Assembly: GCA_038030265.1 (NCBI GenBank)
Contig: CM075941.1
Location: 5,766,001 to 5,830,000, forward strand
From: Corythucha ciliata
Taxonomy: Eukaryota; Arthropoda; Insecta; Hemiptera; Tingidae
DNA length: 64,000 nt
Reading direction: 5' to 3'
Shown here: positions 48,301 to 55,955 of the stretch, one piece after another
Numbering within the stretch: position 1 is the first letter of the stretch
Layout: each line of letters begins with the position of its first letter
The notes under the pieces: generated by a model
The model's input: only the letters and a program-made list of their open reading frames with translations
Databases searched by the model: none
What the model was told of the DNA's origin: nothing
Made by a program: the position numbers and the translations under genes

Positions 48301-51300
48301 TGAAAGAGGAGATCAGAGAACGAGCCCAGGCTGTAATTGAAAGGTATGACGAGACATATACACTCTCGCGCTTCTCTAAGTGAATCCTTTATTATTATTA
48401 TTTTTTTTTTTGTCATTTCAGGTATCGATCCCTTCAAGAGCCGATGCAGATCCGAAGAGACAATCTGGAGGATGCCCTTCTTCTCTACCAGCTATTGAGA
48501 GACATGGAAGATGAAATGCAATGGTTAAAAGAAAAAGAGCCGCTAGCTGGATCGACCGACCTGGGCAACAGTCTTAACGCCGTTCAGAGTCTCCAAAAGA
48601 AACACCAGGCACTTGAAACTGAAATCTCGTCCAGAGATCAAGTCATCAGCGCTCTGAGCAGCCGTGCTCAACAAATGGTTCGCAGCGGTCACTTTGCGGC
48701 GAACCGAATCGAAAACTCAATGAGTGACCTCCTGGATCAATTGAGTCGCGTCAAGAGTATGACCAAAGAAAGAAGGCAACGACTCATCGACGCTGTGGAA
48801 TCTCAAATGGTAGATAACGACCTTTCCTTAACGTGAACTTCCCTTGTTTTATTTTTTATGTTTTAGTTCTACGTCGAAGCCAGCGAAGCAGAAGCTTGGC
48901 TCAGGGAGAAAAAACCACTCCTCACGAGCACCGACTTCGGCAAAGACGAAGACTCCGTACAGAGCCTCCTGAAGAAACTCGAAGTCCTCGGCAGAGAAAT
49001 TACAGCCTTCCATCAGACAGTTGGCCGCCTTTCGAACCTAAGCCACGGGCTAGTCGATCGCGGTCATTTCGACAGCGCTAATATTGAACGAAAACAAGAC
49101 GAAATCGAAAGCAAATTGAAAGAAATAGAATCTCTGTACAAAACACGCGAGTGGCGACTTATGGAAAGTCGCAAATTCTTCAGGTTTCTTAGGGAGACGG
49201 AAGAAGTAGCCGAATGGATAAGTGATCAGACGGCAACGGCTGCCTCGGAGGACTACGGGCGTGACGTTGAACACGTCGAGCTTTTAATTCAGGTTTGTTA
49301 TCCTCCCGCTTTTCAAAATTACAAGTTCAACATTTTTTTGTGTGTGTTAACGTAGAGGTTTGATAATGTGCTGAGTGGCCTGGCTTCGAGTGAAGGACGA
49401 GTAGCCAACTGTCTCCAGACAGGTGAGGCTCTGGTTAATGATGGAAACCCTGAGTCTGAAATGATCCGTGCCAAAATGGCCGAAACTCAACAGCTTTGGG
49501 ATGATTTGAAAGAGCTGGCACACGCCAGACAAGATGTGCGTAACTGTTGAATTCGCCGTATCTTACAAATTGATTCTAATGTTATCTTTTCAAAGGCCCT
49601 TGCTGGAGCTAAACAAGTTCACGTATTCGATCGAACTGCAGATGAAACAATTTGTTGGATCCAAGAGAAAGACTCGATACTTTCGGCCGAAGGTTTCGGT
49701 CAAGACTTAGAGTCGATTCAAGCGCTCGTCCGAAAACACGAAGTATTTCAAACGGATCTAGCTGCCGTCAAAGAACAGGTCGAGAGTGTCGTCGAAGAAG
49801 GAGGTCGCCTTTCGGGTCTTTTCCCTGACGCTCGCGAGCACATTGAAGTCAAACACGAGGAAGTGACCGACGCTTGGACTCAACTGTTTGAAAAAACGGA
49901 ACAGCGACAGAAACACCTTCAGCAGGCTGAACAGTTGCAGTCGTATTTCGAGCTCTACCGCGATTTAATGTATGGCGTTCTCCCTTTTCCTTCTATAATT
50001 TGCTCGGCGCTAACGGAGTGTTTCGAAACAGGGCGTGGATAAGCGAAATTATTGCAAAAGTAACGTCTCCCGAACTAGCTCAGGATGTCTCCGGTGCCGA
50101 AGCTTTGATTTCTAGGCATATGGAACACAAAGCAGAAATCAACAGCAGGGAGGAAGCTTTTTCTCAGTTTTACATGACAGGAAGCACGCTGATAACCCAG
50201 GTATAAATTAATTTGTTTTCTTTCCTAGTTCAACAATTATTAATCCCCTCGTCACCAGGGTCATTTTCTTGCGGGTGAAATTCAAGACAAAATTCGAATT
50301 CTCGAAATGAGAAAACAACAGTTGATTGAAACGTGGGAGAGACGAAAGACAATCTATGAACTGAGTCTCGACACGCAGCGATTCCTGCGCGAGGCTAACC
50401 TCCTCGAGCAGTGGATAACGTCGCGAGTGCCCATACTTCAGGACGAGAAACTCGGCGACTCGATACCGCAAGTGGAAGAGCTCATACGTCGTCACGAGGA
50501 CTTTGAAAAGACTATCGAGGCTCAGGGAGAGAAATTCAACGCTCTAAAGAGAATCACATTGGTGAGTTAGGGATCCTTTCGGAATGTTCTCGATTGTGAG
50601 GGGGTCAATTGAAATGAATGAGCTGGCAGAACCGCTCGTAGTCAAATGAGGTTAAGCTTTTCGTATTGAACGCTTTTTCTTCGTCAGATGGGGACCCATT
50701 AGTTATAAACTTTGTACCTTGGCAGTCGTAATTGTACATGAAGACAACGAAATCTTCGAATTTGTGGGAGGGGGTTTCAGGTGGCCGTTATTTAGAGACG
50801 CAAAAGCTAAGCCAAGCTTGATCTCTGTAAAGCGCTAGAGAACAAAATATTTTCAGTCGTGAAACTCAGGACCTACCTACTGTTATTTCTGTTAATTTCC
50901 TATTTTTTTCGCCCAGCTGGAACAAGCATTCATGAAACAGAGAGAATCTGAGGCCAGTGCCAGGAAAGCGGAAAAAGAAAGAGTCGAACGAGAGCGAATA
51001 GAGGCTCGCAAGAGGAAAGAAGTTCAGCGAATTACCGATGTAAGTTTGTCACAACTTTTATTATTTTCCCCCTCACCTCCAGCGTCCACGTTTATATTTA
51101 TTCATGTTTGACGAATGAAGGAACGAAGAAAAGAAGACGAAAGGAGGCGGCAAGAAATGAACGGCGGGACAGAGACGTCAGACAAGAATTTAAGGTAAGC
51201 TCGTATTTTATTCTCGGAGGGCGTGCATGCCTTAAAAAGACACACGAAGTTGGCTTTCACTTAGTTTGTCGCTTACTTAATTATAATTCTTTGTAATATC

Positions 51301-54300
51301 TATTTCTTTCCCGCATGCCAGCATGTCAAATGTAACAGGCACGGAACAGCATGAACCAAATTTTGAACCGCTAACCCTAGCTCCTTTGCCTATCGCTGGT
51401 GAAGATGAAGGGACAACGCCGTCTAGTGAGGTGGAGGATAAATTTGATAACGCGGAATCGTCATTTTCAATGATGAAATCACAGTCGGCAATGATTATTA
51501 GGTGCGTTGAAACCGATTCGCTATTTTAAGTTGTGCTTGTCGCATCACAGTGTGAGGAGGGAAAGAAAGTACATTCGATCTATTTTTTTTTTTTTAACCG
51601 TACGGTCAGGAAGGGCTCTGGGTTTTGGAGAGGAATTTCGGTGTAGAGACATTTAGCGAGAGTGGACAAGAAGTGGGGGGAGTGGGGGGGGATCGCTTCT
51701 CACCCACCCGAATTCGTCTTATTTTGGTGTTCCTAGTAAAAAATTGGTCGAGTGGGGCACCTTATGAAGCGATAAAACCTTACTGGCCTGTTAGTCGACT
51801 TCTGGGGCTTACTTGACAGGACGCCATAAATCGTTCTTGTTATCATTATTGCATTTTAAGCCATGCTTAGAGTTTTGGCTTCTTTTTTTATGCGAGCTTT
51901 CGCCGTCCTGGCCTCCGACTTGAAAAAAAAAAGAAAAACATTTTCTCTGACGAACTTCCAGCCCAGGACGGCGAAAGCTCAGAAAAAGTAGAAGAAGGAG
52001 GAGAAGAAGGAGAAGAAAACAGAAGCTAAAACCCTAAAAATAAATCACTAATAAATCGGATATTATCGTACCAAGCCCATTCCCTAGGCCCTAGTCTGTT
52101 TCATATTTAGTGAATTTCCATTAGCAAAATTCTGATTTCCAAGGGGAACAAGTAGTCTCTCAGTAGATTTTTAGGTACTTACCGAGTACTCTGACCAATT
52201 CATGATAAAATTGGCGGCTTTCAACCCGATTTGAGACTTCCCGCTGATTCTGTAAAATAAAAAAAAAATCCAATTCTGAAATTTCTGGAGCTTCCATTTT
52301 TGGGTAAAAAAAAAAAAAACATTTTGGGGCCGTGGGAAGACGCGGGGGGGGGGGCAGAAATGGGCTGTTGCTCTTCCCTAGACTTAGCGGGGCAGCAAAA
52401 CCTTAAAATCCAACAGGGAAGCGTTTTCCCGGGTCGGGCTCATTCCCTGAAAAACAAACTCCTCAGATTTCGCTGTCTAAAAAACTAATTTTGCGGATTT
52501 TTCTCACTAAAACGCGTGTGTCAGGTTTACGAAAAAATCAAATTCCCGGATTTTTGCTGCTGGAGTACTAGCGAAACAATTTTGCAGGGTGGCCAAATTC
52601 AGACTGATTTCGCAGATTTTGCGAATGTAAAGGCTGGTTTGCACGATACCAGTAAGCGCGCCAGTGACCGTGAGCTAACCAAAACCGTCCATGAAATTGA
52701 CTTTTGGATGAACGAAAGTCCACAAAAACGGTTTTTGAAATAGGAAAATTCACGAAATGAGGATTTGAACGAGACAAATGTGCAAAATTTAGTTTCGTAA
52801 GAGCGAAAATCCGCAAAATTAGAGTTTTTTGGGTCAAAATGACTAAATTTGGTATTTGAAGGTCTGAACCGTGCGTGATTGGGTTTGAATAGAATGACAA
52901 TGAGCCAAATTGTCTGGTTTGACGGTCGAATGTACTGGATTGTTGGGTAAACGTTGGATTTTTGTAGTGAATGGAGGGGGTTGGGAGAGTGATTCGGTGG
53001 GTGAAATCGGTGCTTCGAAACCAGGACTGTGGACTTTGTTGCGGCCATAAGCTCCGCAGCTTTGTTTAAAAATGAACGTGAAAGATGTTCGGAGTTTTAT
53101 AGACTCACCAGATGCTATAAGTTGAAACAGAACAGTGGGACAAAAAGACCTCTGACTTCTCTCGGGACACCTGAAAAATGAGCCAGGACGTCCCTGGACG
53201 CTCTATAAAGAAGGACATGTCCGGGAAAAGTGGGTCGTCTGGTCACCCCCTATGCGCATTAAACGACGATTTTAACTGGTTTGGCTCACTAAGAAACCAA
53301 ATTTCTCGGATTTCGCTCTCTAAAATACCTATTTCGCAAATTTTCGTTGCTAAAAAAACCAGTTTCGTTGGGTTGCCTCATTCAAAAACAAATTCCGTGG
53401 ATTTTGCTAACCAAAAAGCCAAGTTTGCGTGTTTTGCTCGCTAAAAATAAAAACATTTCCCCGTGCTACAATTACGTGGATTTCGTAAACTTAAAAACCA
53501 TTTTCGCGATTCACTAATATCGCCAATATCCCGGGTTTTGCTCTCAGTTTCTGCTGCACAGCAGAACTTTCAAGCTCTCTGAAGCTTTTAACTGGCAATT
53601 TCTGCGAATTGGTTGTGTCATGTCCAGGATGCATAAGAATAGGGAGATACAGGCCAGCTGTGTTGGACTTGCCTATCCAAGCTATTTTGGCAGCCTGAAA
53701 GCCGATTGCAAATCCAATTCAAGCACGGTTGAAACGCGAGTTGGTTCTGGCCCCTCCCCACCTAAACTCGCTTGTTTATATGTATACCTACTCAACTATC
53801 TCCCGACTTGAGCTCCCATTTCCAAGAATTAATGTTCCTTCAATACGATTCTGACGCACGCAGCCGTAATAATTTGAAAGGACTCAGGTATACCAGAATA
53901 ACTCAGTACCTACGCATGTAAGGTTCTATTTATAACGAATTTGAGCCCTTAACAATTTTCTCTCGAATGATTTGTCTTCATTTTTACTTTTTCTGCATTC
54001 GTCCTTGGCCTAAAAAGGTACAGGTCGCCGTGGAAAATTGACAATTTTTAGTGACATTTTGGTATGATTTTCCACAGGCTCCTTCCTCAAGATGCGCCGT
54101 CCATTCAGAAATCTGGGAGTATTTCATCATTATTTGGTGATAGACTCAAAAAAGGTAAACAATTCTCGATCCCTCCCCCCATCCAAAAATTAAAACTCAT
54201 TTCATTTCTAACCAGGACTAACAGAAATTAATTTTATAGTCCTATTTAGTACAAAAGTAAATCCTTGCACATGTACATAAGACCTCGCACTGAAACGGTT

Positions 54301-55955
54301 GGTTAAAGGTTTTTTCTGTTTTTTTTTTTTTTGTTTGTTGACCCTTCCACCCCACTCCCTCCTATCACCATAATACTCACCCACTCATCGTCCCTCTCCA
54401 AAAAACGACAACTTGAAAAAACAAACCAGGCGATGTTAAACGCGCAGAGAGTATGAAAGCGGACTTGAAAAAACCAAAAAGAACGCCGTCGTTTACGACA
54501 AGGCGACGAACTCAGAGTTTTCGGAAATTGCAAAAATTCGGCGGCGACTCGAACGATTTGCCACCGGTTGAAATTGAAGGAGTTTTGGATCGGAAGCACG
54601 AACTACAGAGCGGAGGGAAAAAAGCGGCGATAAGGTCGTGGAAAACTTTCTACACGGGTGAGTGTGTGTTTTAGAAGAGGGAGGGGGAGTTCCGCATCAA
54701 GTAATTTTATTTTTTCTAGTCCTTTGCGGCCAGCTTCTATGTTTCTTCAAGGACCAAGAAGATTTTGCAGCGAGTAAAGCTGCTACTTCGCCCATTATTA
54801 TATTTAACGCCAAGTGTGAGAAAGCTGAGGACTACACAAAGCGAAAACACGTCTTCAGGTAGGCGTCAAAGGTGAAACGTTAAACAAAATTGTTTTAAGC
54901 ATAGAAAGACATTTTACAGATTGTGCTGCACCGATGGCTCGGAATTCTTATTCCTGGCTCCTAGCGCTGCTGATATGGAGGATTGGGTGAATAAAATTAC
55001 GTTCCACGCGAGACTTGCTCCTAGTGATCAACTGATGAGATACGACGAGAGCTTCAAGGTTCGTTGAAACAAAGAATAATCAAGAGATTTCGTGCTAATT
55101 TCGTGTACGACAGGTTTCTCCAGGATCTGACAGACTGATGGCAGGGGCTAACGACGACAGTTCGGACTCAAGTCGAGGGTCGACTCCTGAATCGACGAGA
55201 CGACTCAAACCTCCGATTCCTCCTAGGGGGGCTCCACCTCCGATCCCAGTTAGGCCTCCATCGGTCGAAGGTAACAATATTTTAGGGAACTTTCATGTTT
55301 AGAAACAAATTTCAGATCAATCTTTTTTGTTCGTTGTAGATGCCACAATTATGAACAATAACCTAAGGCCTCGCTCTGCATACCAGCCCATCGCTAGGAG
55401 CGATTCTAATCAGAACGGTAGTCACGGCGATTGGAGGAATTCGAGCCCGGGAAACTTGGACGCTTCTCCAGGTTGGTTTCTTTCTTTCTTTTTCTTCTAT
55501 AATAATATTCATACGTTCTCTCCACCTCCCCAGAACTTACTCCACCACCCCTACCCGTATCCGCACCCCCAAATCGAGGTGGAACAACGCCGACTCGAGA
55601 TCCCTGGCCAACCGACAATACTTCATTTAAACACGGAACAGGTAAATTCCCTAATTTTGACCGTTCCCCCCCCTCACCCCCTTTTAATTTATTTAACTCG
55701 TTCACCCCTCGTCTTTCAGTCTACGCCAACCTCGCCAACAAGCAAAACCATTCGCGGTCGTCCACTCTCCCCGTCGGCCAGGTGCCACCGCCGAGCGATG
55801 GAACTTCACCGCAAAACGAGAGGCGACGACCCAGCGAAAGTTCAAGTGAGAACGAGCAACAGCACTCGGCCAAGGACGGAGCTGGTAGCCGCAAAGACAA
55901 ACGCTCGAACGTTCTGTCGTCATTTTTTAGGAAAAAGAAAGCGGCCAATACGTAA
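5156..55955 (+). CDS. kst: Beta-heavy spectrin (karst/SMA-1 type), 58 coding exons, about 4139 aa
   Basis: Giant actin-crosslinking subunit of the spectrin membrane skeleton. In the family it pairs with alpha-spectrin at the apical cortex of epithelia. Joining 58 exons with GT donors and AG acceptors gives 12420 nt (multiple of 3) ending in TAA at 55953-55955. Domain order: leader 1-66; CH1 about 67-170; CH2 about 186-290; spectrin repeats from about 303; SH3 about 877-930; repeats to about 3609; charged linker; PH about 3803-3920; Pro-rich tail to 4139. The tandem CH domain rules out alpha-spectrin. The internal SH3 and a length near 4100 aa (conventional beta is about 2300) identify the heavy beta form. 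The start ATG at 5156 is in an exon preceded by an acceptor (TTTCAG, 5141-5146), so a 5' UTR exon should lie upstream; I could not place it. Exon coordinates are given in the block entries. Exon edges were joined by hand and a few may shift by some bases. Confidence 0.93.
5241..8200. other. Spectrin intron 1, first part
   Basis: Non-coding. It carries C or G runs (5513-5521, 6517-6530), T runs, and an inverted-repeat element at 6750-6891. Nothing else is recognised. Confidence 0.6.
6750..6891. mobile_element. MITE-like inverted repeat, copy 1 of the AGCGTTTTCCATTTG family
   Basis: Ends CAGCGTTTTCCATTTG and AAATGGAAAACACT pair, and inner CATTTCCACCCGTCCACTC pairs with GAGTGGAAATGGG. A second copy lies at 25339-25454. 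Confidence 0.8.
8200..8920. repeat. Degenerate array (ACTTGCAATTTCGC type)
   Basis: CTTGCAATTTCGCGGATATTC-like words recur every 30 bp or so. It is one of several intron arrays with a TTCGCGG core. Confidence 0.65.
9090..9370. repeat. Short degenerate array in intron 1
   Basis: AAACTNRCNATNC-type words in loose succession, similar to the 2270 family. The boundaries are vague. Confidence 0.4.
9371..12119. other. Spectrin intron 1, middle part
   Basis: No gene. G and C runs near 9910, 10273 and 10472. A segment at about 11797-12080 looks like a dispersed element (see separate entry). Confidence 0.5.
11797..12080. mobile_element. Possible dispersed element (TACAGGGTG start)
   Basis: Begins with TATACAGGGTGTATTCGGTC and contains ACACCACTGAAAAGGGCACA. 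The latter closely resembles ACACCAATGAAAAGAGCACA inside the 15838-17898 fold-back element. No terminal repeats seen. Confidence 0.4.
12120..12520. repeat. Degenerate array interrupted by a 40-base A run
   Basis: CTAATTCACGGTTAAAATTTAG-like units of about 30 bp. At 12284-12323 there are 40 consecutive A, followed by AAT repeats to about 12340. Confidence 0.65.
12640..12920. repeat. Array of about 18-bp units (CAAAGCTCCAACCACAG)
   Basis: CAAAGCTCTAACCACGG, CAAAGCTCCAAACCACA, CAAAGCTTCAACCACAG and similar words follow each other. The reverse complement of the same family lies at 26940-27200. Confidence 0.8.
13240..14110. repeat. Degenerate array (GCGAAATTGCAAGTTTTGG type)
   Basis: Words such as CGCGAAATTGCAAGTTTTGG, TGAAATTGTAAATTTTGGG and GCGACATTTCAAGTTTTGGG recur about every 30 bp, with GAATAGCC linkers. 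A similar array occurs at 30950-31690. Confidence 0.75.
14111..14830. other. End of spectrin intron 1
   Basis: AT-rich non-coding sequence ending in the exon 2 acceptor TTGTTCCCAG. No gene seen. Confidence 0.5.
14980..15837. other. Start of spectrin intron 2
   Basis: No gene or clear repeat. Short C and T runs only. Confidence 0.5.
15838..17898. mobile_element. Two-kilobase fold-back element (inverted repeat with arms of about 1 kb)
   Basis: Left arm 15838 to about 16875 and right arm about 16900-17898 are near reverse complements along their whole length. For example GTCCTAGGTTAAATCCAACG (left) matches its complement near 17262-17282, and AAATTTAGTTGGCTT-type text near 17635 matches the left arm near 16090. 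The centre is near 16885. No long open frame exists, so it is non-autonomous. Ends have the form ATTTATAATAATAGGCCATT and its complement. The left arm contains an extra element at about 16243-16341. Confidence 0.88.
16243..16341. mobile_element. Small inverted-repeat element nested in the left fold-back arm
   Basis: AATATCCACGCGAGAATAAA and its complement near 16314-16334 form ends of about 32 bp around a short loop. The matching place in the right arm (around 17480) lacks this block, so it inserted after the fold-back formed or after the arms diverged. Confidence 0.75.
17899..20269. other. Spectrin intron 2, middle part
   Basis: No gene. A stretch at 18360-18500 resembles one at 310-400 (share ACGAGTCC and ATACCATG-like words) and may be a dispersed repeat. 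Otherwise plain intron. Confidence 0.45.
20270..21720. repeat. Degenerate array (GAGCCAACCCGCGAAATT type), 1.4 kb
   Basis: Units of about 28-32 bp pair a CGCGAAATT or TTTCGTGG core with a GAGCCAACC or GCTCTTTCAAAAAC segment; the reading direction appears to change near 20850. The open frames here (up to 146 codons) arise from the repeated text. Confidence 0.7.
21721..23348. other. Spectrin intron 2, late part
   Basis: No gene or convincing repeat; a few open frames of up to about 100 codons lack any coding character. Confidence 0.45.
23349..23821. mobile_element. TATTGTTAGT element, copy 1, split by a SINE
   Basis: The same 12-base word AACAATTTTAAA flanks it at 23349-23360 and 23810-23821 (target-site duplication). 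The left end TTGATATTGTTAGTATGGTC and the right end TTTCATGCATGCATTA match the other copies at 37129 and 45843. Between them lies a reversed SINE (23408-23700). The left half of the usual palindrome is missing. Confidence 0.85.
23408..23700 (-). mobile_element. tRNA-derived SINE, copy 1 (minus strand)
   Basis: On the minus strand it starts GCGCGCCTCGATGG, has A box TGGTATAATGG (23679-23689) and B box GGTTCGATTCC (23635-23645), a GC-rich body, then a second tRNA-like T-arm (CCGGGTTCAAAGCCCGG, 23426-23442), and ends in an A run. The anticodon arm does not fold normally, so it is not a tRNA gene. It matches the copy at 26380-26689. Confidence 0.88.
23822..24274. other. End of spectrin intron 2
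   Basis: AT-rich, ending with a T run and the GCAG acceptor of exon 3. No gene seen. Confidence 0.5.
24443..26059. other. Start of spectrin intron 3
   Basis: No gene. It contains the inverted-repeat element at 25339-25454; the rest is plain AT-rich sequence. Confidence 0.5.
25339..25454. mobile_element. MITE-like inverted repeat, copy 2 of the AGCGTTTTCCATTTG family
   Basis: Starts TAGCGTTTTCCATTTG and ends GAAAACGCTCTA. Inner CATTTCCACCCGTTCACC pairs with GGACGGGTGGAGAA. Same ends and inner motif as 6750-6891. Confidence 0.8.
26060..26379. repeat. Degenerate array (TTCGCGGCTAAAATTGAG type), part 1
   Basis: Units of about 30 bp such as CTCGCGGATAAAATTGAGAA and TTCGCAGCTATCATTGAGAA. It is split from 26690-26940 by a SINE. 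Confidence 0.75.
26380..26689 (+). mobile_element. tRNA-derived SINE, copy 2 (plus strand)
   Basis: Starts GCGCGCCTCGATGG, has A box TGGTGTAATGG (26391-26401), B box GGTTCGAATCT (26434-26444), the same GC-rich body as copy 1, and a 14-base A tail (26676-26689). The second T-arm at the 3' end is decayed here. It sits inside the TTCGCGG array, which hides any target duplication. Confidence 0.9.
26690..26940. repeat. Degenerate array (TTCGCGG type), part 2
   Basis: Continues the array of 26060-26379 after the SINE (AATTCGCGGTTTATGGAGAC and later looser units). Confidence 0.6.
26940..27200. repeat. Array of about 18-bp units (GGTTTGGAGCTTTGCTGT)
   Basis: GGTTAGGAGCTTTGCCAT, GGTTTGGAGCTTTGCTGT and similar words recur. 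This is the reverse complement of the array at 12640-12920. Confidence 0.8.
27201..30187. other. Spectrin intron 3, middle part
   Basis: No gene. Includes a 13-base C run (27359-27371), short CA and A runs near 29797-29827, and no long repeat. Confidence 0.5.
30188..30283. mobile_element. Compact hairpin element, about 95 bp
   Basis: GTCCAATGAAGAGAAACGTC (from 30203) pairs with its near-complement ending near 30272, with a loop of about 10 bases. Outer TTTGTGGACGG pairs with CCGTTCACAAA. Confidence 0.7.
30390..31700. repeat. Degenerate arrays (GCGAAATTGCAAGTTT and related types)
   Basis: Units near 30 bp such as GCAAAATAGCAAGTTTCTGA, CGAAATTACAAGACCTTT and AACTGACAATTCGTCC. Related to 13240-14110 in word content. 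Confidence 0.65.
31800..32900. repeat. Degenerate array (CCATTTTTAGGGCGCGAATC type), 1.1 kb
   Basis: Words such as GCCATTTTCAAGGTGTGA, CCATTTTTAGGGCTCAC and TTTTAGGGCGCGAATCG recur about every 30 bp. The family appears as its reverse complement at 45000-45840. A MITE-like element interrupts it at 32107-32253. Confidence 0.75.
32107..32253. mobile_element. MITE-like inverted repeat, 147 bp (GGCCCCGTTCACAAGC ends)
   Basis: The first 54 bases are nearly the reverse complement of the last 54: CCGTTCACAAGCTCTATG against CATAGAGCTTGTGAACGG. No coding. Confidence 0.85.
32901..33202. other. End of spectrin intron 3
   Basis: Contains a pyrimidine microsatellite (CTT and TTTC repeats, about 32998-33029) and ends in the AAG acceptor of exon 4. 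Confidence 0.5.
35814..36099. other. Start of spectrin intron 13
   Basis: T run, AT-rich sequence and a C run near 36043; nothing else seen. Confidence 0.45.
36100..37110. repeat. Degenerate array (AAAATGGCTGATTTTTTT type)
   Basis: ATGGCTGATTT with A or T tracts recurs loosely every 30 bp or so from about 36620; the earlier part (36100-36400) is weaker. Confidence 0.5.
37118..37265. mobile_element. TATTGTTAGT element, copy 3 (short, diverged)
   Basis: Left TTGATATTGTTAGTACGATC and right ATTCATGCATTA. Flanked by AATTATGGTTT (37118-37128) and AATAATGGTTT (37255-37265), a one-mismatch 11-base duplication. It has one half of the inner sequence and no palindrome. Confidence 0.78.
37266..38170. 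repeat. Degenerate array (TTCGCGGCTAAAATTGAGAAAA type), 0.9 kb
   Basis: About 30-bp units: GCTAATTCGCGGCTAAAATA, AATTTGCGGCTAAAATTGAG, and near the end the reverse direction (TTTTCAATTTTAGCCG). Same family as 26060-26940 and 1-40. Confidence 0.8.
38171..38477. other. End of spectrin intron 13
   Basis: No feature seen beyond the exon 14 acceptor GATTTAG. Confidence 0.45.
38760..39189 (+). other. kst: Spectrin exon 15: SH3 domain
   Basis: A 430-nt exon encodes residues 827-969. After an acidic lead-in ([19 protein letters not shown]) comes an SH3 domain at about 877-930, with the ALYDF-like GLYAFSG, the acidic/RT region [10 protein letters not shown], the ligand-binding Trp pair in NPDWWSVRN, and the C-terminal [14 protein letters not shown]. 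In beta-heavy spectrins the SH3 sits within the fifth repeat and this position fits. It is followed by a basic stretch ([20 protein letters not shown]). All recognisable ligand-groove residues are present, so the domain is probably functional. Confidence 0.95.
44935..45840. repeat. Spectrin intron 36: degenerate array (CTAAAAATGGCCAAACTGACC type)
   Basis: About 30-bp units such as CCTAAAAATGGCCAAACTGA, CATTCGCGCGCCAAAAATGG and CCTGAAAATGCATAAACTGG. Reverse complement of the 31800-32900 family. It continues after the inserted element at 46141-46200. Confidence 0.8.
45830..46140. mobile_element. TATTGTTAGT element, copy 2, with a near-perfect 250-bp palindrome
   Basis: Flanked by ACTCTTATGTGG at 45830-45841 and 46129-46140. 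The palindrome has arms 45881-45995 and 46016-46130 around a loop of about 20 bases and pairs almost without mismatch (GTAATGCATGCATGAAACTG against CAGTTTCATGCATGCATTAC). The first 38 bases, TATTGTTAGTGTGATCGC onward, have no partner on the right. No poly(A) tail and no coding. Confidence 0.9.
50562..50916. other. Spectrin intron 47 (355 bp)
   Basis: Medium-size intron without visible repeat or coding signal. Confidence 0.6.
51502..52279. other. Spectrin intron 50, first part
   Basis: No gene. Includes an inverted repeat at 51894-51980, a GA-rich run near 51985-52025, and AT-rich sequence. Confidence 0.5.
51894..51980. repeat. Inverted repeat with exact 18-bp arms
   Basis: GAGCTTTCGCCGTCCTGG (51894-51911) and CCAGGACGGCGAAAGCTC (51963-51980). 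Weaker pairing extends outward (GTTTTGGCTTCT against AGAAGCTAAAAC near 52020). Confidence 0.8.
52280..53560. repeat. Degenerate array (AAATTTCGCGGATTTTGCTC type), 1.2 kb
   Basis: Units of about 30 bp, such as AAATTTCTCGGATTTCGCTC and AAATTCCGTGGATTTTGCTA, with CTAAAAAACCA linkers. Direction appears reversed around 52600-52870 (GCGAAAATCCGCAAAATT). Resembles 20850-21130. Confidence 0.7.
53561..54077. other. End of spectrin intron 50
   Basis: No repeat or gene seen; ends in the TTCCACAG acceptor of exon 51. Confidence 0.5.
54430..55058 (+). other. kst: Spectrin exons 52-54: PH domain
   Basis: Exons 54430-54657, 54720-54858, 54920-55058. A basic stretch ([15 protein letters not shown]) precedes a PH domain: [19 protein letters not shown], then [20 protein letters not shown], a middle strand set with a [16 protein letters not shown] edge, and the C-terminal helix [16 protein letters not shown] with its invariant Trp. 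PH domains of beta-spectrins bind phosphoinositides and attach the protein to the membrane. Confidence 0.93.
55114..55955 (+). other. kst: Spectrin exons 55-58: proline-rich C-terminal tail
   Basis: Exons 55114-55270, 55340-55471, 55534-55641, 55720-55955. The tail has about 210 residues, is Ser/Asp-rich, and carries PxxP clusters ([17 protein letters not shown] and [15 protein letters not shown]). It ends with a basic motif, [16 protein letters not shown], and TAA. The PxxP segments could bind SH3 domains, including this protein's own; that is inference. Reading straight through the introns gives a longer frame to 56058, which I reject because the spliced frame keeps the Pro-rich composition and ends at TAA 55953. 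Confidence 0.82.

Larger units (their letters stand above)
39251..50561 (+). other. kst: Spectrin exons 16-47: main spectrin-repeat rod
   Basis: Exons 39251-39348, 39404-39553, 39627-39817, 39878-40069, 40135-40216, 40274-40351, 40408-40535, 40602-40839, 40980-41119, 41191-41725, 41796-41926, 41991-42276, 42339-42557, 42630-42926, 42997-43142, 43212-43443, 43510-43683, 43750-43950, 44022-44465, 44526-44685, 44747-44934, 46309-46511, 46578-46806, 46873-47403, 47476-47739, 47802-48343, 48422-48809, 48867-49292, 49356-49535, 49596-49969, 50032-50200, 50259-50561. Repeats carry helix-A Trp motifs such as [46 protein letters not shown] and LMAWISEII. Exon boundaries do not follow repeat boundaries. 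Some repeats lack the helix-A Trp ([26 protein letters not shown]). The total length fits about 30 repeats. Confidence 0.93.
50917..54154 (+). other. kst: Spectrin exons 48-51: charged and low-complexity linker
   Basis: Exons 50917-51039, 51121-51194, 51322-51501, 54078-54154. The first two encode a highly charged helix ([19 protein letters not shown], then [16 protein letters not shown]). The next encode an acidic, Ser-rich unstructured stretch with several Met, and then [14 protein letters not shown]. They connect the last spectrin repeat to the PH domain. Phases chain correctly. Exon 51 is isolated by a 2.58-kb intron. This segment has little conservation that I can use, so inclusion of each exon rests on frame, splice sites and continuity. 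Confidence 0.75.
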
